Counted from the stretch's first letter, positions 32,594 through 46,000 are shown. The stretch: DNA of 64,000 nucleotides from Rusavskia elegans (GCA_011316305.1 SAUG01000086.1:124001-188000); one strand, 5' to 3'. The notes: generated from the sequence alone by a model not told the origin. Made by a program: numbers and translations.

Positions 32594-33355
32594 ATGGTGT
32601 TGAAGCTGGAAGAATGTAATGAGACGGACATGGCCCGCGCCTTCGCCATAGTCTCATTGGCGTTCGGCCATGAGCACCCCTACATCGACGCCTTATACCC
32701 AGCCCATTCAACACCGGCCGGCCGGAAAGTGGGCTCCGAACACTTCCTCGAGATGTACCGCACCGACCCAAATAGCACTTTCCTCCGGATAACAGACACA
32801 GATACCGGCGAGATGATTGCACTGGCCAAGTGGAATACCTACGATGGGGTCATGCCGGAGGAGGTTGAGCCTGATGGCGACTACTGGGTCAATGAAGAAG
32901 AAAAGGAGTACGCGCGTCATTTATTCCGTGGATATCTTGGACCTAGAAGGAATGCTATCAAGCAGTCTGGTGGACACTTGGTTTGTGGGTGACCGTAATT
33001 AAGAAACTAAATTCCAGGGTTGGCTGATTGATTTGGCAGCGTTGGATATACTGACAGTCGATCCCCAACACCAGAGACGTGGTGCAGGCCGCATGCTTCT
33101 TCAATGGGGTACTGCTGTCGCGGACCGATTAGGTGTTGAGGTACCTTATCCATCAAGTTCTTCCATCATGGATACTGACCGTCGGGCAATCAGGCCGTGG
33201 TAGAGGCTTCCGGCCCAGGACTCGGCCTGTATAAGTCAGAGGGTTTCCATATCGAGGACCACTGCATCGTTTCTTTGCCAGACAAGTGGGCGGGGAGGGA
33301 AACGCAGAGGTTTACATGGATGGTTAGACCAAAGAAGTCGGAGGCCAAAGAATGA
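32594..33355 (+). CDS. GNAT-family N-acetyltransferase
   Basis: Exons 32594-32984, 33040-33140 and 33194-33355 give 217 residues. The ATG at 32594 is in an ACCATGG context. The acetyl-CoA-binding motif A is LDILTVDPQHQRRGAGRMLL, with the QRRGAG loop. It is followed by AVVEASGPGLYKSEGFHIED (motif B), the usual GNAT fold ending. The first intron was placed with donor GTGGGT (32985) and acceptor TTTGGCAG, giving HLVSLDILTV; a 37-nt alternative is possible but shorter than other local introns. It is a small-molecule or protein acetyltransferase of unknown substrate, of the kind common in filamentous fungi. Confidence 0.75.
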
Positions 33356-33370
33356 CGAGCACATAAGCAC

Positions 33371-34742
33371 TTAGCCAGCGTCTTTATCTTGATGAGTACA
33401 GTCGATGCTCGACATCTCCTGATTGTCAACCTCGATGTCTATTGTCTTCGTTTGCTTGATGACCATTCTTTCCTGAGAACCGATACTGAGGCCTCTGTGA
33501 CGGTGCTCCTCTTTGTTATTGCCAGTAGTTGTTGCAGTGCTGTGCGGGTTTTGGTTCGTCGGCCAAGTGGGGATCCTAGGGGTCCTCTGTCTCGTCGAAC
33601 TCTCCTTGAGCCAGCGAAGTGCATAGTTCGGAGATTGAAGCGGTCTTGCTTTGTGAATATCGCTTGCGAGAAGCCCAGTTTGAAGACTCTCCATAACCGG
33701 CTTGATGAACGGTATGCAAGCAACCACAAACTGAGATTTACATGGATCGATGTCATCGCTACACTCAGAAAATCGTCCAGCGCATGGTTAGATGATCCGG
33801 CAGCAGCGTTGATGTAGATCAGACGGATCACAATTATGGGGATGAGCCTGTGCACATCAGCTGCCTGTCACCAAAGATATTAGGGGGAACTTACAAGGTT
33901 CTCGAAGCAAGAGATATCATTACTGGTATTTTTTTTTTGCTTCGGGCCATCTGCAGGCCCCATAGTAAATACACTGGCAAGAGGGACAATGCTAGATCAA
34001 CAAGGCATATCACCTGCGCCGAAGGCATCCCAGAACCAGCCTTGAGGAATTAATTAGCCAAATCTCAATCATGAGGATAATACGCACCTGATTAAAGCAC
34101 TTCTTTGAGAAAAGCATTCCCGTCTGAGGAGCTGTAATGGTCCACATACAGTTCGAGATGACCACGCATTTTACCACCATACGTCGATTGTGCTGGGGTG
34201 CCAGTGTGAGCAGGAATTGTAGGACTGCTAGTTTGGCAGGACCAAGAAATAGAACGTATAGTATTTTGGATGCGAAAGCTGCCTGAACACAGAGCCACGG
34301 GTTTTAGACAGGCTCAATCCATCGAGTGTCCGTAGCCGGAAGGGTGAAGTAACTTTTTGATAACGTGATACGTTGTTTGCGCTCAAGTCGAAGCTAGTCG
34401 ATCCAAGCCCTGACAAGACCTGGAACGAGATTGCAACTCCATGACCGATTGCTATGAGCTTGTCTAGCGGTCAGTTGCTGCGTCGACCACATAAACACAG
34501 AGTGCGTATGCCCTTACAGTGCTCGCGATCATATGAACATCGTCATATTGTAGCTTTCGAGCCAGCACCCACTTGCTGAAGACTTTGACGGCGGTGGCAA
34601 GACTCGCAACGAGCAGTAGGATCCATGTGATGGGATTGATCCAGGGTCCAAGGTTGGCAGATGTGATGATACAGTGCTCGGTGAATGTGATTCGAGCCCG
34701 GGGCACGGACTATCCTCCGCACTCGAGCACAAGTTCTTCCAT
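33371..34742 (-). pseudogene. fungal rhodopsin-domain (PTH11/SAT4-related) membrane protein, disrupted
   Basis: Exons can be read at 34518-34742, 34354-34458, 34088-34282, 33895-34040 and 33371-33847. Blocks typical of the seven-TM fungal rhodopsin-domain family are present: ANLGPWINPITWILLLVASL, LIAIGHGVAISFQVLSGLG, AAFASKILYVLFLGPAKLAV, VICLVDLALSLLPVYLLWGL and VVACIPFIKPVMESLQTGLL. From the ATG at 34742 there is an in-frame TAG at codon 11 (34710-34712), then open frame. In the last exon the frame slips one base near 33735 (VNLS to VVACIPF), most simply a lost T in a T-run. The last 100 residues are a disordered Arg/Thr/Ser tail. Two disabling changes suggest a pseudogene; sequencing error at both is less likely. 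Confidence 0.65.
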
Positions 34743-35398
34743 TGGGCGCCTTAACGTTGTTGTGCCTGTGGTTCAGTCTGGAACAACATTCTCTCCATAA
34801 TGCTACACTATCTCCTGATGATGGAAGATCCAAGTCAACCATTGACGTTGCAAGATAGATGTCGGATCGCAGCCCCGAGCTGCACTTCATGCTTTTGTGG
34901 GAGTATATGTTGAGCGTTGCTAACTTTCCGTAGCACGGCACCTGAAGTACAAACAGTGAGAGCTCCACGAGCAAGGCAAGCGAAACAATTTGCGAAGCAA
35001 GGACGGACAACAATATAGTACCTCGAGAAAAATGGCAGATGGAAGGAAGTATAGCTCTGTGAATGTAAGTTGCACTGCTTGCTTGTTTGTAGTGATCCAA
35101 AAAGCAGGAAGCCCTTTTCCAAGAACCAACTAAGACCGTCTCTTGCTTTGTTTCACGACAGCTCGTGCCGACTCGAGATCACCACTAGGGGCACTTGGAC
35201 CAGCACTGACGAGGCATCCAGATGATGAGAGCTTCTTCGAGCGAGTGACGTCTGCTGCCGCGAGCTCCTGGATACCTCCAAAGAAGCCGAAGATCGAAAA
35301 TAGTATTTGCTGTGCACCCCTAAAAGAAAGACCATGATTCAATCAACGATCTAGGAGCTTCAGTTTGCTACTACGTCTTCCCTCTCCACCTGACCGAC
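34743..35398. other. intergenic
   Basis: Only short overlapping frames without motifs; no gene supported. Confidence 0.4.
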
Positions 35399-37066
35399 TT
35401 AACTTCTGGCCTTCTGACGTATCTGCGTCAACCAAGACTGTACGCTAAGTGATGCAGCCGGGCCAAAGAGAGACAAAGCATCGGCCGAGAACCTGGCAGC
35501 CACTTGAGCATCAAGGTCCTCATGGATGGCTGTCACGTTAGTCCACACAAGAGCAAGGAGATTCTCTTTCGTTAGGATCGCCATAAGCCAAGGATCCAGT
35601 ACGTCCAGAGCGTGGTTGTACCCCCAGACTTCTGGTGGCTCCCATCGCAACAGACCCACGTCATGGCCAAATCGTCTGATGAAGGGCCATTTGTTCACCA
35701 CGTCTTGCCTAGCTCCTGCAGTCTTTTCTCGTACTTCCGACACACCAGTGCGGAAAATGCGAAGTTCGTGTCGGTAATGATCGATATAGCCAGCGAATTC
35801 TATTCCGAGGGTTACAAGGGTGTCGTAGTTCCTTTGCCAGGCTGAAATGAAGCTCGACACGCTCTCGTTGTCCATTTGCTGTATCGGTTGGTGGCTCTGC
35901 GAACCTGTAGCTGTTGCGGACCGTGATCCGCTCCCTGCGTTCGCCGTATTCGGTTGCTGCAAGATCAATTCGCTAAAACGATTCACGTGTTGGTAGTAGT
36001 GGCTTAGATCGTGAGACGCGTGCCCTAAGACGGAACACAGCTTGCTATGGTTTGTCATGAATGCATCTTTCTCCTCGGGGGATATCAACAGGGTCTCATA
36101 TTCGAACCCCAGGAAGAATGGCTGGTGTAGCGTGCAATCAATTCTCTGGTTACGTAGCATGCTGGGTATGTCGTACATTCCATCGATGATCAACTCCGGC
36201 TCCATGGTAACGCTGTTTCGAGCTGAGCGGTAGCAACAGGTGGTGGAAAATACATAGCGACCGGGCCAGGGACTGTGAGCACAGGCAAACACACATATGG
36301 GGCGTAACCAGGACCACTGGCAAGAGACCATTGCGACTTGATCGGCCTTTGTAAGCACCCAGCTGAACGTCCCGAGCAGTAACCCTGAGAACACCAACAG
36401 AAGACAGACGGCCAGTGTCCAAGCGCCAGTTGATGATCCTGTAATGAATTTAAGCACCCACATGAACTTCTTGCCGGATGAGAATTCAGAACGAGCCCCA
36501 TCCCTGTATATGAATCGTGCGCCATGTCTAAGGCCGCCATTTGGGTTTTCGGTGTGAGACTCTGCAGACGACCTGGGGATTCTCGGTGACTGGGCACGCT
36601 GTCGCGGCTTGCCCTGGCTCCTGAATGATTGGGAAGATGACTGCCATGTCCCTGACGCGATGTCTTTCTTCTTTGGTGGCTTGCCCACTGCGGAGCGTTT
36701 CCCGTCCCTGGGAGTCACGATGTTGTTGGATTTGCCAGTACTGCTTGAGCGGGATCTTGTGTTATGGATCTTGATGTCATCGTCCCTGGGGGCTCTTTCG
36801 CTCCCCGCGACGAAGGCGTGCGTTGTGCTGTTTGTTGCATCCAAGTCTGGAGAGGGCTTCCTCAAGCGGAGTTTGGTGTCGTGTTCTTTGACGCCGTCAT
36901 CTCGAAGATGCCTTCCTGTACTGAAACAATTGGTTGACGCTAAATGGAATGTGCGGACAGCACTGGGGCTAATCGCTGAATCGTTGAGCTTTGACTGATC
37001 AGTATTCTGTTCTTCATTCAACCATGAAAACCCAGGCCATACATTGCTTGCACTTTTTCTTTCCAT
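35399..37066 (-). CDS. orphan single-pass membrane protein
   Basis: A single exon encodes 555 residues from the ATG at 37066. The first about 210 residues are disordered, rich in Ser/Arg/Lys/Pro (KPPKKKDIASGTWQSSSQSF). One strong hydrophobic segment follows (GAWTLAVCLLLVFSGLLLGT, about residues 217-240). Then comes a Cys-containing region (CQWSWLRPICVFACAHSPWP) and a helical C-terminal domain with several Trp. There is no N-terminal signal peptide, so a type II or internally anchored topology is likely. No family recognised. Similar architectures occur among lineage-specific Dothideomycete proteins. The long open frame with consistent composition supports expression. Confidence 0.6.
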   Translation of the reverse strand: MERKSASNVWPGFSWLNEEQNTDQSKLNDSAISPSAVRTFHLASTNCFSTGRHLRDDGVKEHDTKLRLRKPSPDLDATNSTTHAFVAGSERAPRDDDIKIHNTRSRSSSTGKSNNIVTPRDGKRSAVGKPPKKKDIASGTWQSSSQSFRSQGKPRQRAQSPRIPRSSAESHTENPNGGLRHGARFIYRDGARSEFSSGKKFMWVLKFITGSSTGAWTLAVCLLLVFSGLLLGTFSWVLTKADQVAMVSCQWSWLRPICVFACAHSPWPGRYVFSTTCCYRSARNSVTMEPELIIDGMYDIPSMLRNQRIDCTLHQPFFLGFEYETLLISPEEKDAFMTNHSKLCSVLGHASHDLSHYYQHVNRFSELILQQPNTANAGSGSRSATATGSQSHQPIQQMDNESVSSFISAWQRNYDTLVTLGIEFAGYIDHYRHELRIFRTGVSEVREKTAGARQDVVNKWPFIRRFGHDVGLLRWEPPEVWGYNHALDVLDPWLMAILTKENLLALVWTNVTAIHEDLDAQVAARFSADALSLFGPAASLSVQSWLTQIRQKARS

Positions 37067-38113
37067 CTCTGACTTCCTCCTCCCGCGCTACTTGTTTGAC
37101 TCGAGTAGCAGTCTCAGAAGCGTCTTCCGTAAACTGTTTAACACGGGCCATGTCTCAATTACGCTCCAAGAGGGCTATTGACTCTGGACTACTCTTTGGA
37201 GTAGATATGATAAAGTCAGGGCAAAAGTTCAACGGCGAAGTCTCTGCTGTTGACGCTATAAGTGACAGCAAAAGCTCCGCATCCGTCAATGAAATTCTTC
37301 GTTCAAGACAAAGAAAACCAGGTGCATTAGTCAAAACACGTTGATGTACTTGGTACTGAATGAACAAAGGGACAGGATCTTGAACAAACTTTACACGAAC
37401 AACATGTGAGAAAACTCCAGTTGGAACAGAATACACAAAAACTCCGATAGGGGAACTTGGAGCAGCGAGACGTTCAACACAGGGCTCGGCCTCTGCGGTG
37501 TGCGACGAAGCCGTCCTTGCTCTTGAATTTCGCACTTCACACGTACTTCATGGTGTTCGTTGTCGATGCCTCCTCCGAGTTGACGGCCATTCCATTCCTC
37601 TCGGCCAAGACCCTGCAGCTTTCCCAAAGCGAAACGAAAGTACCCCATGCCAACCGATTCTGCGTGTATCTGGGGGAGCGCATCTTTAAATACAAAGCTC
37701 CCCACTCTTCCCTCACCCTTTCACAAAAGCCGGCCACACTTTCTCCTCATTCCATTTCTCCTCCATAGTAGGATTGATGATCCCAGTTAGGAATCTATGG
37801 AGATGCTGGTTTACAAGATAAGATACCAACCCTGTTCAGGGGTTGTCACGTGATCAGTTCAAATATGAATCAGCCCGCATTTGCTGATAGTAAAGTAGCC
37901 TTCGGACGATTATCATGATAGGTGTCTCAGACGGGGGCCTTTGCGCATCGCGAAGACTACGGGGAATTGTACTTTCGGGTAGGACTGGATGTCCAAATAC
38001 GGCACGCATGTAGAAGGTTTCGAAATACGGCAGGGCATTGATTGGATTCAACCAAAGCCGGCAGAAGATAGCAGGGTTGAAGGCAGCACGACGGAATAAT
38101 AATTCAAACCCTA
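37067..38113. other. 1-kb intergenic region with TCACGTGA motif and one direct-repeat copy
   Basis: No gene supported. TCACGTGA is at 37846-37853 and AGATAAGATA near 37817. 37974-38095 is the first copy of a direct repeat that recurs beyond the LysM gene. Confidence 0.45.
37974..38095 (+). repeat. direct repeat flanking the LysM gene, copy 1
   Basis: It shares CGGCACGCATGTAGA, CGTTGATTGGAT-like and GATAGCAGGGTTG landmarks in the same order and spacing as 39376-39491, with scattered mismatches. Confidence 0.6.
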
Positions 38114-39070
38114 TCAGACCCCCGTCCCCGCCGCCAAAAACTTCACACACCTCTCCCCCTCCCCCCCTCTCTCCGCTTCCCCCGGCCTCCCCCTTCCAAT
38201 CCCCTGCACGAAAACCCTCCAAACCCCCTCCATCCCCTTTATCTCACAGGCCTCCCACCCCAGCGGCCCAAATTCCGCCCACGGCAGAACTCCAAACTCG
38301 AAAATCCCCCTTCCCGGCCCTATAAATCCACCCTCTGTGTACTTAAACCCCTTCTCCATCCTCTCTTTTCCCTTCTCGCCCGATTGCTTCTCTTCCTCCT
38401 CTACAGCGTAGCTTAACGCGCCGCTGGAGGTTGAGACGAAGATTCTTTGGCCGCCACTGCGTGGGGAAAGGGAGGCGCAGTTGTCGTCGCTGACGGTGAC
38501 GACCGTGGTATCGGAGCCCTTTTCACGTTTGATTAGCCTGCTGGAGATCTATAGAAGACGAGAGGAGAGGAGGAGGAAGGACAGGAAAGGGAGGCATACA
38601 GGCGGACATTCCTTGCAGGCGACTGCGGGGTCCAGACCGATGTAGAAGGAGCCGTTGAAGGCGGTGATGGCCGTTCCGTGCTGGAGAGGAGTGAGGGTGG
38701 CGTTGGTGGCATTGAGGGTAAAGGAGGAGGGGTCCGGCGGGGCCGGGGACGCGGAGTTTGGGTTGGTGGTCACATTTCCGCTGACGCCAACACAGTAATT
38801 GTACCCGGCTAAGAATTGCATGGGGCAGTCTTTTCCATCAGGGCCGAGCACTGGATTCCACATTGAGAGTTGTGCCAGCGTGATTCCGTTTTCCAGCGCC
38901 ATGTCGTAGCAGATGTCGCCGGCGTTGGCCCGCACAAACACATTGCAGTCCGCTGCGATACCGAATTGGGTCAAGGGCTTGGTGCCTTGAGCGAGCGTGA
39001 GGCCTTGATTGAGCAGCAAGACGACTGACGAGGCGAGACACCATGGTCTTGAAGCAGGCTTGGAGATCAT
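38114..39070 (-). CDS. secreted LysM-domain protein
   Basis: Exons 38600-39070 and 38114-38548 give 301 residues; the 51-nt intron (GTATGC...ATAG) joins KECPP to ISSRLIKREKG. An N-terminal signal peptide is clear (hydrophobic LASSVVLLLNQGLTLAQG, about residues 12-29). A LysM-type domain follows: ADCNVFVRANAGDICYDMAL, ITLAQLSMWNPVLGPDGKDC and FLAGYNYCVGV, with three or more Cys. LysM domains bind chitin or peptidoglycan fragments. Fungal secreted LysM proteins can act in wall remodelling or in hiding chitin from plant receptors. The C-terminal half (FKYTEGGFIGPGRGIFEFGV, GVWRVFVQGIGRG) is a separate unnamed domain. An effector role is inference. It is bracketed by direct repeats and about 1 kb from RIP block 2. 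Confidence 0.75.
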
Positions 39071-40030
39071 TGTTAAAGGGTGTTAGGTTTGATAGGAGGT
39101 TTTAGAAGGAGACGTGAGTGCAATTGCTGGAGGGGTACGACTGTTGTTAATTCTCGAGCTTCGTTAGCTTTTTCTACATACTCAAGGGACCCGGACATCT
39201 GGGATTGTGGCCTTTTTTTCTTTTCGAGGTATTATTAGAAGGCGCGAATAGGATGTACTCTCATGGCTGGAGGTAGCGTAATTTCTCGACACTTCAAGAG
39301 CAGAGATGACTGATCTGTGCGCAGCGGCATGGTTACTCCGTACAAGGGGAGAACATTGCAAAACGCCCTTATACCTTCGGGACAGGAGTGGATATCGAAA
39401 ACACGGCACGCATGTAGATGGTTTCAAACTTGCTAGAGCGTTGATTGGATGAGCCGCAGAGGATAGCAGGGTTGCAGACGGCACGATGGAACGTTTTCCA
39501 AACACTAATTTGACTTACTCGTATAAGTTTATAGTGACAAAATTGATTGCTTTAATATAGCAATGAATGAAGCCTACTCACCTCGTGGAACACCAATAAG
39601 AGGGTGGAAGGAATAACATGGGTCAAGTACAAGCTGGTTGGATGAGGCTGGAAGTAGAGTACTACGTAAAACTTCTCTGACAATACCCGCAAAAGCAACC
39701 CGCGAACAAGGGGTTTCATACATGAGGTGGAGTGATAGAGAATTGCGCGTTAAGAAGGGAATCAGACGGCCAATCATGTGGCCAGATACTTAGTCTGTGA
39801 AGAAAACCACTCTTGTACAACTGCGGCCAAAAGACCGTAGATGGCAGTATTCAGCCGCATGATTGCATGTGTCTCAGGATACGTAGCAGGACGAGGCTGC
39901 GATGTTTGTACCAAAGGTCAGACGCAGAATTTAGGAGTGATATCGTATTGCCTCAGCTTTCAGACTCCCTTCCCAGTATACGACCTTAGCTTTCGCGCCG
40001 GCCTTCGGCCTTCCCGCTTCCGGCCTAGAT
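39071..40030. other. intergenic, upstream of the LysM gene up to RIP block 2
   Basis: No gene supported. It contains the second direct-repeat copy. Just before the block edge lies a GC-rich palindromic string (GCCGGCCTTCGGCCTTCCCG, about 39999-40018). Confidence 0.45.
39376..39491 (+). repeat. direct repeat flanking the LysM gene, copy 2
   Basis: Counterpart of 37974-38095; the same landmarks in the same order. Confidence 0.6.
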
Positions 40031-43000
40031 CTATAAAAACGGTTAGATCTCCTATAAATAGCGCTTATTAAATTAAAAGAGGCAAAAAGCTAATTACGAA
40101 AGTTATACTAGTAGAAAGTCTAAATTTAATTCTATAAATTTCGGACAGGTTAGTATTTAATTAAAAATTAGTTCTTTTTTATTATAAATAATAATAAAAG
40201 TATATGATTTAAAGATAAATTATATTAATATTATATATAAAAATAGAAAAATATCGATAGTTATTAACTAATTATTTAATTAATTATTTTTATTATTTAT
40301 TTTAGCTAAACCTATCTATTTTAGTAAATTCTAATATTTATTAGAATCTATCTTCTAGTAGAACTACTTTCTATTAGTTCTAGAATAGCTAAATTTTAGA
40401 AGCTAGATTAAAATATAAAAAATAGATAATAATATAAATACCGGCGCGATTGCGGATAGATTTAAAAGCCGGAAAGTAAATAAAAAGCGATTTAGCGGAA
40501 CGACGGGTAGATCTAGAAGTTAAAAAGTAGAAAAATCTAGAAACCGAAAAGTAGATAGATTTAAAAGATTTAAATATAAAATTAGAAAAAAACGTCCGCG
40601 TTTAAATAAATTTAGAAATAGTTTTATAGGCGGAAGTAACTATCGATTTTTTAATAAATTTAGTAATGGATTTATTAGGAAAAGTAGAAACTAATAGCTA
40701 TATATAAACTTTTTTTAGAAACGGTTTTTTAATTAAACTATTATCCGATAATTTAAATTAAAAAAATTTAGATAAAAAGAAAAAGCTACTATTATAATCC
40801 GGTAATTTATATTAATATTTAAAACGATTAGTAAAAGGCCTATAGCTTTAAATCTTCGATTCTAGTCGATAGATTTTATTATAAATAGAGATTTATATTA
40901 TATAGACGTTCTTTTTTTTTTAAAAGATATATTAGAAACTTTAAAATATTTAAAAGATAAATATATTTTAAACCGGTTTTCGTATAGATTTTTATCTTTA
41001 TATAAATTATAGATTTCTTTCTATTCGCTATAAATTTAGATATCGCTATATATAGATTTTAGATATATATTTTTCTAGTTATTTTAAATCTTTATTTTAA
41101 ATATATTATCTAAAAGAGCGCGAGTTATATAGATTCTTCTATAGCTATTAAAGTCGTAAAACTAATATTAATTAAATTATTTTATAAAAAAGGCGCCGGA
41201 AATAAAAACTATTCTAATAGTTATATTATCTAAATAAATACTATAGATTAAAAAATTATAGATATCTTTTTTATTAAAATCGGTATTTATATATAGAACG
41301 TAATAATTATAGTTTTTAAGAAAATTTCTAAATAGATAAATTTTAATAATAGTCTAAATATTAGTAATTAGAATTTAAACGGAATAGTATATAGTATTAA
41401 ATTTAGAAATTAAATAAAATCTATAGTATATAATAATATTTAGTAAAAAAAAATTATTTTTATAATATCAATTTAAATTTAAATAGTTAAATTAAAGATT
41501 TACTTGTTATATCTTTAATATTTTTTATATCGGTTTTAAAAGTTTTCTAAACAATAGAAAAATTAGAAATAAAATTTCGAATATTATATTCGCGAATATA
41601 GAAATTCGGTAACTTTAGATTTTTAGAAATTTTAGAAAATTTTAGTATTTTAGACGTTTCTAATATCTTTAGTATCTTAGATTTGTAAATAGAAGTTTTA
41701 AAATATTTAAAATTTAGATATTTTTTTAATAGCTTTTTAAATTTTTTAATAGTTTTTTCTTTATTTTTATCGTCGGAATAATTAGATTAAAATAGAAAAT
41801 CCGAAAACTAGTAGTTAAAATTATTATAAAAAACTTTCGCCTTTAAAGAAATTATAGTAGATAGATTAAAATAGATAGATAAAAAGGTCGACTATTTATT
41901 AAAAAAAGCTCGAAAAAATAGCTATAAAAGAAGTATATATTTCTATTATTTATTCGGAAGCTAGAATTAAATCGAAATAAATTAAATCTACTATAATCGT
42001 TTTAGAATTAAAAGCCGACGTTTTTAATATAAATTTTTTAGAATTTTCCGCTATAGCGAAGTAAATTATCTAGTTAACTAAAAATAGATTATAAAAGTTT
42101 AAACTAGTAAATTATAGCTAGAAAAGCTAGAAATGAAGAATAAAATAAAAAGTAAAATTTAAAATCTAAAATATCGAATTAAAGATTCACTAATATAAAG
42201 ACTATAGAGAAAATAAGACGTTATATTATAAATAGAAATATTTATTTAAACTATAATAATTATAAATAAATAAAATAAAATTATAATAATTTAATAGTAA
42301 TAAAAAGTCATTAGTAGACTATAGAACGAGGCGTATATATAAACGATAGTTCTATTCCGCTATAAAATTAGTAAATATATAGTTAAAATCGAATAGAATA
42401 TAAATAGAAATTAAAATATATTACGTAACTTTTGTTATTTTATTACTTTTTAAATTTCCTTTTTTTTTATTATATTTTCTTTTTTTTTAGCTATAAATAG
42501 AATAAAGTTTTATTAATAAAATATTAGATTTATACTATCTAATAAAAACTTCGAATTTATATTTTTTTAAAAGATAGTAGTTTCTATAGAAGATATAGTT
42601 TTAATTTTATTTATCAATTTTATTACCGGATCGTATAATAATATCTAAATCGCTAAAAAAACTAACCGATAGATTATATAATAATTTTCGAAAGAAAACT
42701 AGTATATTATAGTAAAAAATTTATTAAATAAATACGATTATATAATCGATAATCTTTATATTATTCTAGACGAAATATATTTTATATTTAAATAATATAA
42801 TTTATAGAATATAGAATTTTTAGATATCGAAATAGCGATTAAAAATCTAGATTCGGTTAATTTAGAAAATCTAAAAAAATATCTTATTAAAATACGGAAT
42901 CGAAAGATAGATTTTATTAAATTTCTATAAAAAAATTAGAAATCGTTTCTAGTAGATATAGAATTAAATAGGAAAAACGAAAGGTAATTAAAAGAAATAT

Positions 43001-46000
43001 TAGCTCTATCTACTAATATATCGATAGCTAATATTAAAAAGCTTTTATCTTTAATTATATTAAAGAGGTTTTAAAAAATAGACCTAAAATAGAAAATAGC
43101 CGGCGGATAATATTAGCGGATCTAGTATAAATAAACGAAGTATTAATAAAAAAAACTAGCCGTAAAAACCGGAATCGTAGAAAATAGTATAAAACTTTTA
43201 GCCGATTTCGAAATAACGAAAGTCGAAATAAAGTTATTTAATAAAAAATCTATTAAATTTCTAGTTACCGAACTGGAAATAAAATATATACTATAATCGA
43301 GATATTATTACTATAAACGGCTAGTTATATTAGTAGAATTTTTATCTAAAAATAAATTAAAATAGATATCCGAATCGCGTTAAAATACCGAAGATATAGT
43401 AGATAAACTAGAATTATCGTCTTCTATTAATAAACTATAAATATTATCGAAATATTAAAAAAAAAGATAAAAAAAGATATATATATTTATATTTTTTAAA
43501 AAATAAAAAATCGAATATTATATATAATAAGCAATATCGTATATTTATCGACTAATTAAAACTAATTATAGATAAATAAATCGTTATTCCGGAATTAGAA
43601 ATTATTTTATATATATTTTAAATATCTTTATACTTTTAGTAGATATATCGATCTAGTTCTAAATCGCGTAAACTATTTAAAACTATAGATACGATTCGAA
43701 AAATATTATAATAACCGCGGTCGTATATAGAAATTTAAAATAAATAAAGCTATCTATTATTAGATTATATAGTCGTATAGATCTAAAATTATAAAAAATA
43801 TATTATTTATATATATTTACTAATCTATTATATCTAGTCTTTTTATTAAATTAGATATTAATTGGAAGACGTTATTTTTCGATAATATCGGTAGATATAA
43901 TAATTAGTAAACTTGGTTTAAAAATAGTACTATTAATATTTCAGAAATTTTTAGTTAACTATTTAATAGAGTCGAATATAATAGAAAATTTAAATCGGTT
44001 ATTAGAAATTTAATTCGAAAGAATTTTAATATATATTTATATTATTAAAAGACTCGAAATATAATATTTAATATAGATTAGCTATAAATAATAGTCTACA
44101 GTCTGATATAATAATTTATACGATAAAATTTAACGTATTAACCATTATACGTCTATATAAAACTAGATAGTAATCTTTATTTAATTTTCTATTTATATTA
44201 TATTAAATATACTAACGAAAGATATAGTATCATTTTTTACTATATAGATATAAATATCGATAAATATTTATAAAATACGAATTATAGTAGTAAAAATATT
44301 ATATAAAACACGCTATCTTTAAATAACGAAACTAAAAATAGCTATTTAGTATTAGTATAGGGTTTCTATAAATATATCGAATTATAATAGAACTTTATAT
44401 ATATCTATAGCCAGAAAACAGATAGCTACGTATTTAATATAAAAAAATGATATATAAAAAAGAATATAGAAAGGTTTAATAACTATATAAAGGTTTTTTA
44501 CTCTCGAAATAATATACGGATTTCGCGTCTAAAGTTTCCGTATATTTCTATATTTTATAGTATATCTGCTAGCTATTAAACGGTTTTTCTATAGTTTATA
44601 GATATTTATAATAAATATATTAAATTGGATAATAAAAAATTTAATATCTAATCCGAACTGGCTATTTTTTATATTAGTTTTATAGCGTCTCTGCTAACGC
44701 CGTCTAGCTATAATAATAAATTCGGTTCTATATTATATAAACTCTCTACGGTAATAATTTTATAACTAGATTTAATAGTAAATAATACTTTGATTTATAG
44801 ATAATTATAGTAAAATCCTATTATTAAAATATAGGCTAATATTTTCTTTAATATTAATAGAAAAAAAGTAAAAAAAACTATTCGAATATAGAAGATATCG
44901 GCGCTAAAAGTTTTTAAAACTTCTTTTAAAAATATATAGTAGATAGAAAAGATTGTTTTTAATAAAAATAGTTTTTTTAAAAAATAAATCGTAAAGCGAA
45001 AAGAAAATTTTTAGACTAAAGTTAAATTTTTAATAATATTAACTATTAGTTCTATAATTTTTTAGACGTCTATTAATATATAGTAATCGAAATTTAATTA
45101 ACTATCCTTTTTATAATACCGCGGAATTAGTCGATTTATTATTTTTTTATCTTTATTTAAAAATAATAATATAAATATTATATATAATATTTATATCTAT
45201 TTCCTTTTTACTAATACGTTTATATTTACTATCGTCTATTTAATTTATTTTAACTATAGTACGTTTATCTTCGCTATCGTCTGTTCTATCTAATAAAATA
45301 AACCTTAATTATATTTTCGATTAGTAATAAATATTTTCTATTTTATTAGCTTTTATATTATTTTTCTTTTCGTCTAAAAATAGTATCGCGTCTTTTATCG
45401 TATTTTCTTTTTTTTTCTACCGCCGATTTATATCTTTATAACTATTTTCGTTTTAATATTAATAGTCTTTTAATAATATATTTTATATTTTTCTATATTC
45501 GCTATTTAGATTCGCTAGACGATAACTCTATTTATAAAAAATATCCGTTAATTTTTTATAACCGCTTTTTACTACTTTTTTTTCTACTCCGAATATATTT
45601 TTATTTTAGGCGTCGCCTGCTTTTAAATAATATTTAAAAAGTATATAAGATTTTTAATACGCTATATAAATTTTATTAGATAGTTTTTATCTTTTTAAAA
45701 TGATTTATCGAATTTAAAATAGAATATAAAATACGATAGATCTATAATAGTTTCTTTAACTATATATACCGCGATTTTATTAAAGAAAAAACCTTCGAAT
45801 CTATTATAGATAAGGAATAGAAATACGTGATAGCTAATTTAAACTAGATATATAGAATTTAAATTTATCGAAAAGAATTTCTAGTTTTAATAATATATAA
45901 TTTTATCTATTTTCGGAATTTTAAAACTATTAAAAATTTCGATTCGTTTAAAAATATACTAGATTTTAAATAGTATATATTTTATTTGGCCTTTTATTAT

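Noticed and set aside
32982..33019. 37-nt intron option in the acetyltransferase (donor GTTTGT)
   Set aside because: Shorter than any other intron here; the 55-nt alternative gives a better GNAT beta-strand (HLVSLDILTV).
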